Shown in pieces: positions 40,461 to 44,340 of a DNA stretch of 44,340 nt. Every line of letters begins with the position of its first letter. The first letter of the stretch is position 1. Both the position numbers and the translations under genes were made by a program. Source of the stretch: Fervidifonticultor sp964526945. GTDB taxonomy: Bacteria > Sysuimicrobiota > Sysuimicrobiia > Sysuimicrobiales > Humicultoraceae. The stretch spans positions 1 through 44,340 of the forward strand of contig CAZGNA010000004.1 of NCBI GenBank assembly GCA_964526945.1. Direction: 5' to 3'. The notes under the pieces are model-generated. The model saw only the letters and a list, made by a program, of their open reading frames with translations. It did not search any database and was not told where the DNA came from.

Positions 40461-40799
40461 TTACCCGACCTTGGTCTGGAGCGCGCTCTCGATGCGACGC
40501 TTCAACTCTGCCTTGGGCATGTAGCCGACGATCCGCTCCACCATCTGCCCGCCCTTGAACACTCCCAGGGTAGGAATGCTCATGATGCTGTAGCGCATGG
40601 CCAGGTGCTGGTTGTCGTCGACGTCCACCTTCACGACTTTCAGGCGGCCGGCGTACTCGCCGGCCAGCTCCTCCACGATGGGCGCGATCAACCGGCAGGG
40701 TCCACACCACTCCGCCCAGAAGTCCACCAGCACCGGCAGGTTGGCCTGCAGCACTTCCTGCTCGAACGTCTGCTCCGTCACCGCTACGGGCTTGGCCAT
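40461..40799 (-). CDS. trxA: Thioredoxin
   Basis: 112 aa. Active-site WCGPC at 31-35 within VDFWAEWCGPCRLIAPIVEELA, cis-Pro in SIMSIPTLGVFKGG, and YMPKAELKRRIESAL at the C-terminus: a canonical thioredoxin 1. ATG 40799 has GAGGAGG about ten bases upstream. It is the electron acceptor of the trxB product encoded opposite. Confidence 0.97.
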   Translation of the reverse strand: MAKPVAVTEQTFEQEVLQANLPVLVDFWAEWCGPCRLIAPIVEELAGEYAGRLKVVKVDVDDNQHLAMRYSIMSIPTLGVFKGGQMVERIVGYMPKAELKRRIESALQTKVG

Positions 40800-41119
40800 C
40801 CGCAGTCATCCTCCTCGAAAGCACTTCGTTTCCGTGGTGCATCCGGCGCACCATCGGACCGGAGCCCCGGACGGACGGTCATTCCGCTGTCCTTCGCGTC
40901 CGTCCGCGCACCGGGGCCACTGGCTTGAGACACCGGTTCGATCAAACCGGCGTACCGGTCAGGGTTATTCCCCAAAGAGCCCCCAGCGGAGGCCGCCACG
41001 CAGATGGGCCCCAGTAGCAGCGCCGTCGCCGGCAGCGCGTTCCGGCAGGGCCGGGGCCCAGCTCTCCGCGTGCGCACAGACCCTGAATCAGCGGCTGCAC
41101 CGGCCGACCGGGCCGGCCC
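40800..41119. other. Intergenic region between the TPR gene and trxA
   Basis: 320 bp without a convincing gene. It contains an inverted repeat, GGACGGACG (40869-40877) with CGTCCGTCC (40897-40905), which can extend through CCCC/GGGG further out, and a second, CCGGTT-cgatca-AACCGG (40933-40950). Either could be a terminator of the TPR gene or leader structure of trxA; neither has a clear U-run. Confidence 0.4.
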
Positions 41120-41659
41120 TCAGAACCCAGCCAGCAGTGTACCGATCCCGACCACCACGGCCAGGAGCAGCACAACCACGCCCAGACAGCCCACCCGGCG
41201 CCCCTCACCGGTCCGGGGCGGCCGCACGCTGGCCCGCAGCGACAACTTGGTCGCTCTCCGCAACGACGCGATCGCCTCGGCGGTGCGGCCAAGCTGCTTG
41301 TACAGCCCCCCAAGGTTTTGGTGCGCGATCCAGTAGTCGGGATCTGCGGCGATGGCGCGCCGGTAGGCCTCCAGGGCCTGGTCCAGACGGCCGGTCTCAC
41401 GGTAGACGTTCCCCAGGTTGCTCCAGGCAGGCGCGTACCGCGGGTTGAGGCTCACCGCCTTCGCGAACGCCTGCTCGGCTTCGTCCAGCCGTCGCTGCCG
41501 GGCCAGCGCGACCCCCAGCTTGCTATAGGCGACGTGGGACGACCCATCGCTCTCGATGGCACGCCGAAAGGCAGCCTCCGCCGCCTCCCACTCGCCGGCC
41601 TCGAGGTGCCGCTCCCCCTCGTCGAGATGGCGTGCTGCGCGCTCGGACCCCAGGGACAT
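41120..41659 (-). CDS. TPR-repeat protein with C-terminal membrane anchor
   Basis: About 179 aa from ATG 41659. Three to four tetratricopeptide repeats are visible (GERHLEAGEWEAAEAAFRRAI, AYSKLGVALARQRRLDEAEQAFAKAV with NPRYAPAWSNLGNVYRETGRLDQALEAYRRAI, and DPDYWIAHQNLGGLYKQLGRTAEAIASLRRA), followed by an Arg-rich linker and a hydrophobic C-terminal segment GCLGVVVLLLAVVVGIGTLLAG. So a tail-anchored scaffold protein facing the cytoplasm is likely. The frame continues to 41767 with TTG and GTG options; start uncertain. Partner unknown. Confidence 0.85.
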   Translation of the reverse strand: MSLGSERAARHLDEGERHLEAGEWEAAEAAFRRAIESDGSSHVAYSKLGVALARQRRLDEAEQAFAKAVSLNPRYAPAWSNLGNVYRETGRLDQALEAYRRAIAADPDYWIAHQNLGGLYKQLGRTAEAIASLRRATKLSLRASVRPPRTGEGRRVGCLGVVVLLLAVVVGIGTLLAGF

Positions 41660-42092
41660 CTTGGCAGGTGGGGACGTTCTGCACGCACGTCGATGACCCC
41701 TCCGCGCCTCCCGCCGGTAGTGCCCGGCGCGGCGCTGCGAACTACGCAGCCGTGAGAACGCCACCAACAGGCGACACCAGGACCCTCCTCAGAACCGTTG
41801 CACCGTCACATCGCCCCAGCGTCCCACTGCCCGCTTCGATGAGGCGCATACCGCCGGATCATCGCCCGCGCCGTCCCTGCCGCCGCCTATGGTGGAGGCG
41901 CGCCAGATTCTGTGCGACCAGCCGCCGCCCTGCTGGCGATGCGGTTGGAAAACGGTCACCCCTCGCCGGACCGCCTCTCATTGGTCTGCGGGGACGAACC
42001 GCATCTTGATCCGGCCAGCCTCGCGTTGCGATAGGTACCAGACAGGGCCGTGTTTTGCGGAAGAGAATGTGTGGTAGCAGGTGGCGGCACCG
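41660..42092. other. Gap between TPR and receiver genes, with a gene remnant
   Basis: 433 bp with no intact gene that I trust. A plus-strand 62-codon frame (41889-42077) has a CWRCGW pair of cysteines but no ribosome site. The minus strand holds the remnant described separately at 41859-42079. Confidence 0.45.
41859..42079 (-). pseudogene. Remnant of a small DUF6788-like gene
   Basis: On the minus strand, one frame reads AKHGPVWYLSQREAGRIKMR then FVPADQ before a TGA at 41978-41980. The KHGP-x-WYLS…GR…R-x-VP core is the signature of the short DUF6788 family as I remember it. Past the stop the same frame continues EAVRRGVTVFQ, and then another frame gives RRLVAQNLARLHHRRR, as the family's C-terminal helix would. 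So an in-frame stop plus a frameshift, and no visible start, indicate decay. It sits antisense, directly ahead of the receiver-domain gene. Confidence 0.5.
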
Positions 42093-42449
42093 ATGGCCGA
42101 CGACGTGGATGTTCTCCTGGTGATTCCCGACCACCGCCTGCGGGCGTTCGCTCTTGCGGAGTTGCTGGAACAGGGATACGAGGTCATGGCCGTACCTCGG
42201 GCTCGTCACGCACGGGCCCTGCTGCGCGCGGGGGTGAGCCCGCGTCTGGTGATCGTGGACCTGGTCGGACTCGCCGAAAACGGCGATGCGCTCCGCGACC
42301 TCCTCGGCGACTCCCCGGAACGCCTGCTGGTTCTGGTCGGCGCCCTCGAGCGACAGGAAGTGGCTCACCTGCCTCCCTGCCGCGTGCTCGGCCGTCCGTT
42401 CACCGTAGGCCAGTTGGTCGAGCGCGTTCAGCGCCTTCTGGGATCCTAA
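42093..42449 (+). CDS. Stand-alone receiver-like domain, atypical
   Basis: 118 aa with the CheY-like pattern: DVLLVIPDHRLRAFALAELL (acidic Asp retained), VIVDLVGL with the candidate phospho-acceptor Asp in strand 3, LLVLVGAL in strand 4 and VLGRPFTVGQLVERVQRLL, where the usual Lys-Pro is Arg-Pro. Only one acidic residue is obvious in the first acidic pocket, and Lys is replaced by Arg, so phosphorylation is doubtful. No output domain. ATG 42093 has AGGTGG eight bases ahead; GTG 42081 is an alternative. No sensor kinase lies nearby. Confidence 0.75.
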   Translation: MADDVDVLLVIPDHRLRAFALAELLEQGYEVMAVPRARHARALLRAGVSPRLVIVDLVGLAENGDALRDLLGDSPERLLVLVGALERQEVAHLPPCRVLGRPFTVGQLVERVQRLLGS

Positions 42450-42587
42450 CGACAGAGGGGCGGGCGAGCCCGTCCTGGTGCACGGGGTGCACGGGCCCTT
42501 CACGGCGAACCGCGACGTGGGGTCTGCACGGACCACCTGGCAAAAAACGTACCTTCATCCGACGCGCGCGACCAGGATCCCAAACGG

Positions 42588-43037
42588 TCAGGAGGTTGCC
42601 CACAACGGTAGGTCGCGGTAGACGGGCACGCGTGCGCCCCTCATGGCCGCGGCTGCGAAGACGGCGTCGTTGTCTTCGTCCGGGATGCACCGGAGTGTTG
42701 CCGCATCGAACGCGTTGAGCAACGCACGGCTTTGGAGCACCGCCGCTACGGCGGCCGGTGGTGCTTCCACCTGCCCGGTCACCTGCGCCACGACATCGCC
42801 GTTATCGACCTCAACGACCACCCGGCGCGCTCCGGCCCGCCGTGCTGCCCACAACGCAGCCAGCACGGCCCGGTGCGGCGCTGGCGTGCGGTTGGGATGC
42901 ACGGTACGAACCAGCACGCGGCGAGCGCCGCTGTCAGGGTACCTGAGCACGACCGCAAGAGTCAGACGCCCATCAGGTGCCGGGCGCGCCGCGGCCGTGA
43001 CATGCAGCGGGTCACCGATAGGTTGCGGTGCTACCAC
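42588..43037 (-). CDS. RNase H-fold protein with eroded active site
   Basis: 149 aa from GTG 43037, which has GGAGGG eight bases upstream and overlaps the stop of the preceding frame by 7 bp. The fold is suggested by LTLAVVLRYPDSGARRVLVRTV, the helix PHRAVLAALWAARRAGA, then RRVVVEVDNGDVVAQVTG (Asp78 where RNase HI has its third acidic residue) and CIPDEDNDAVFAAAAMR (Asp124). The first catalytic Asp and the helix Glu (Val here) are not visible, so nuclease activity is doubtful. Such RNase HI-like proteins are otherwise common. It is the last gene of the lexA unit. Confidence 0.6.
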   Translation of the reverse strand: MVAPQPIGDPLHVTAAARPAPDGRLTLAVVLRYPDSGARRVLVRTVHPNRTPAPHRAVLAALWAARRAGARRVVVEVDNGDVVAQVTGQVEAPPAAVAAVLQSRALLNAFDAATLRCIPDEDNDAVFAAAAMRGARVPVYRDLPLWATS

Positions 43038-43363
43038 GGCGGTGCCCCCTCCAGCATCGCCGCCATCAACACACACAACGCCAGGAGCAGGACCTTCAGC
43101 CCCACGGCCCGATGGTCGTCAGCGAACCCCACCCATACCTCCGCCAGCACCACGGGGCACCATCGTGGGCTCGCGCGACCGCGCACAGCAGTGCGCCCGG
43201 CACCGCTTTCTCCGGCGCCGGTGCCGTCGGCTGCAGACCAGCCGCCTGGGGGCCAGCCACGCGGCGTGCACCCCTCGTCCGACGGGGTGTCCTCCGACTG
43301 CGACGCGCAGCGCACACCACTTGCGTGCCGCCCGCGCATCCCCGCGACGGCTAATCGGTTCAC
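43031..43363 (-). CDS. Unknown protein with hydrophobic C-terminus, coupled to lexA
   Basis: 110 aa from GTG 43363, which overlaps the lexA TGA as GTGA and has GGAGG six bases upstream; its TAG overlaps the RNase H-fold start by 7 bp. The first 70 residues are polar, Arg/Gly/Ser/Pro-rich with three Cys, probably disordered. The C-terminus VGLKVLLLALCVLMAAMLEG is a good membrane span. I do not recognise it. Ribosome site and double overlap argue that it is real; the low-complexity N-terminal half argues for caution. If real, it would be SOS-controlled with lexA, like small membrane division inhibitors in other bacteria (inference). Confidence 0.45.
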   Translation of the reverse strand: MNRLAVAGMRGRHASGVRCASQSEDTPSDEGCTPRGWPPGGWSAADGTGAGESGAGRTAVRGRASPRWCPVVLAEVWVGFADDHRAVGLKVLLLALCVLMAAMLEGAPPW

Positions 43364-43986
43364 ATCGCCCCTCCGACGGGGTACCGACGTAGCAACCCCA
43401 CGACTTTCCCCAGGATCTCGAATGGGCCGAGGACCGGTGGGTACGCGGGGTTCTCCGCCTGCAGATAGGGCTGCCCGTCGCGGCACGCCAGCCGCTTGAC
43501 CGTCGCCTCGTCGCCCAACAGGGCCACGACAATGTCACCCGGCGATGCCGTATCCTGACACCGCACGATTACGAGGTCGCCGTCGTAGATCCCGGCCCCG
43601 ACCATGCTGTCGCCGCGCACGGTGAGGAGGAAGCTCTGCTCCGTCCAGCCCACGAACCGTCTGGGGACGGGGATCATCTCCTCCACGTGCTCATCGGCCA
43701 GAACGGGCGCGCCAGCCGCCACGCGGCCCACCAGAGGCACCAGCGCCACGTCGTCGCTGGCAGGCCAACGCCGGTCGGTGATCTCCAGCACCCGCATGCG
43801 GTCGCTGCCACGGCGGAGGTACCCCTTGCGTTCCAGCGCCGCCAGATGGTGGTGTACGGTAGACGGCGAGTGCGCCCCGAGCGCCGCTCCAATCTCACGG
43901 ACCGACGGCACGATGCCCTTCCGTTTGATGCTGTCTACCACGAACTCGAAGACCTCGCGCTGGCGGCGAGTCAGCCCTTTTCGCAC
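43360..43986 (-). CDS. lexA: LexA repressor
   Basis: 208 aa, SOS-response repressor and self-cleaving serine peptidase. N-terminal winged helix: TRRQREVFEFVVDSI, PSVREIGAALGAHSPSTVHHHLAALERKGYL. Cleavage site Ala91-Gly92 in GRVAAGAPVL, Ser127 in VRGDSMVGAGIYDGD and Lys164 in GDEATVKRL give the catalytic dyad. GTG 43986 has GGAGG seven bases upstream and starts the DNA-binding domain; an in-frame extension to 44244 passes through its own promoter and is rejected. Two LexA-type boxes upstream indicate autoregulation. Confidence 0.97.
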   Translation of the reverse strand: MRKGLTRRQREVFEFVVDSIKRKGIVPSVREIGAALGAHSPSTVHHHLAALERKGYLRRGSDRMRVLEITDRRWPASDDVALVPLVGRVAAGAPVLADEHVEEMIPVPRRFVGWTEQSFLLTVRGDSMVGAGIYDGDLVIVRCQDTASPGDIVVALLGDEATVKRLACRDGQPYLQAENPAYPPVLGPFEILGKVVGLLRRYPVGGAM

Positions 43987-44004
43987 CGGACCACCTCCGC
44001 CAGA

Positions 44005-44033
44005 ACTATACCGAACACATATGCGTATCACAA
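44005..44033 (-). promoter_or_regulatory. lexA promoter
   Basis: On the minus strand TTGTGA (44028-44033) and TATAGT (44005-44010) are separated by exactly 17 bp, a good -35/-10 pair 18 bp before the GTG start. A LexA-type box fills most of the spacer, as expected for an autoregulated promoter. Confidence 0.75.
44012..44025 (-). promoter_or_regulatory. LexA-type operator 1
   Basis: Minus strand CGCATATGTGTTCG (plus strand CGAACACATATGCG), an imperfect palindrome close to the Gram-positive CGAAC-x4-GTTCG LexA box. It lies inside the promoter spacer. Confidence 0.75.
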
Positions 44034-44045
44034 CCCTCCCTATAC

Positions 44046-44059
44046 CGAACAAATGTGCG
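44046..44059 (-). promoter_or_regulatory. LexA-type operator 2
   Basis: Minus strand CGCACATTTGTTCG, matching operator 1 at 11 of 14 positions. Both boxes are followed by GTATAG, so a 20-bp unit is repeated at a distance of 34 bp (about three helical turns). Confidence 0.7.
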
Positions 44060-44340
44060 ATAGGAGCCGTCAGGGCTGCAAATCCCCTGAGAACGCACGT
44101 ATTCCTCCGGTTTTTTCGCGGAATCGAGGCCAGGCGATGTCGAGCAACTGTCCTAGGCGCTGCCCCTTGGAAAACACCGGAGTAACGCACCAGAAGAATC
44201 CTGGGATGGGGAGACGACCCACGAGTACTTATGCCCGCCGGCATATCGGGCAGCCCGGGTATTGCTCAGAGGTGGGGAACTGAGCAATAAACCTGGATCC
44301 GGCGTGATCCCGAATGGTCTTCATGGTTGACGCGAGGGCG
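44060..44340. other. Region upstream of lexA to window end
   Basis: No gene that I can support. It contains a perfect 10-bp inverted repeat at 44260-44289, described separately. An ATG at 44323 opens a frame that runs off the window (MVDARA) but has no ribosome site. Confidence 0.4.
44260..44289. repeat. Perfect 10-bp inverted repeat with purine-rich loop
   Basis: TATTGCTCAG (44260-44269) and CTGAGCAATA (44280-44289) pair perfectly; the 10-nt loop AGGTGGGGAA carries an SD-like AGGTGG. Terminator, operator or a translational control hairpin are all possible. Confidence 0.55.

Noticed and set aside
40784..41077. Minus-strand frame of 97 codons between TPR and trxA
   Set aside because: No ribosome site, overlaps the trxA start in another frame, and composition is not protein-like.
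41889..42077. Plus-strand 62-codon frame with CWRCGW as a zinc-ribbon gene
   Set aside because: No ribosome site, cysteine spacing not of a known ribbon, and the opposite strand has a better-supported gene remnant.
43987..44244. N-terminal extension of LexA by 86 residues
   Set aside because: It would place the lexA promoter and both operators inside the coding region; the GTG at 43986 has a good ribosome site and starts the known domain.
1..44340. tRNA, rRNA genes, insertion sequences or prophage
   Set aside because: No tRNA-like or rRNA sequence and no transposase, integrase or phage protein was recognised in any frame.

Overview
High-GC bacterial chromosome fragment, almost all of it one very large surface-polysaccharide (exopolysaccharide, capsule or O-antigen-like) locus on the minus strand (about 38.4 kb down to base 1), followed by a housekeeping block (trxB, trxA, a TPR protein, an orphan receiver domain, and a lexA operon). 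An outer-membrane polysaccharide exporter (Wza-like) implies a diderm envelope. The LexA operators are of the CGAAC-type known from Gram-positive and related lineages. Together these suggest a high-GC diderm of a Terrabacteria-like or deep-branching phylum; the sequence alone does not settle which.

Polysaccharide locus, in transcription order (right to left). (1) 38.5-34.4 kb, export and regulation: a leader built of tandem duplications, Wza-like secretin, Wzz/GNVR chain-length protein, a BY-kinase-like ATPase with a Thr in place of the Walker A Lys, and a NusG/RfaH/LoaP-type antiterminator, then two GC-rich hairpins. (2) 34.3-24.9 kb: nucleotide-sugar dehydrogenase, glycosyltransferases, a CDP-glucose branch (rfbF, SDR, RfbC-like epimerase, COG4091-like oxidoreductase) and a GNAT protein. 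(3) 24.9-18.2 kb: a polytopic membrane protein, Wzm/Wzt ABC transporter (Wzt has an unusual hydrophobic C-terminal tail), a small membrane protein, and a carbamoyltransferase preceded by two tiny membrane-protein genes, one only 56 aa. (4) 18.2-4.2 kb: a lower-GC core of GT2/GT4 glycosyltransferases and decorating enzymes (SGNH hydrolase, two NodB deacetylases, a frameshifted methyltransferase, a CelD-like acyltransferase, a GNAT). (5) 4.2-0 kb: priming sugar-phosphate transferase, DegT aminotransferase, UDP-sugar 4,6-dehydratase and the start of a WxcM/FdtA-like gene cut by the window edge. Many neighbours overlap by 4 bp (ATGA/GTGA), consistent with one long co-transcribed unit for which a dedicated antiterminator makes sense.

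Housekeeping block. trxB (+) faces trxA (-). A TPR gene, a degraded remnant of a small DUF6788-like gene and a divergent receiver-domain gene follow. lexA heads a tightly overlapping three-gene unit (lexA, an unknown protein with a hydrophobic C-terminus, an RNase H-fold protein with eroded catalytic residues) behind a promoter with two LexA-type boxes.

Most notable points: the tandem-duplication leader of the locus, the antiterminator gene followed by two hairpins, the LexA-controlled pair of unknown genes, the membrane-tailed Wzt, the carbamoyltransferase mini-module, and two small genes (56 and 70 aa) that are easily missed.
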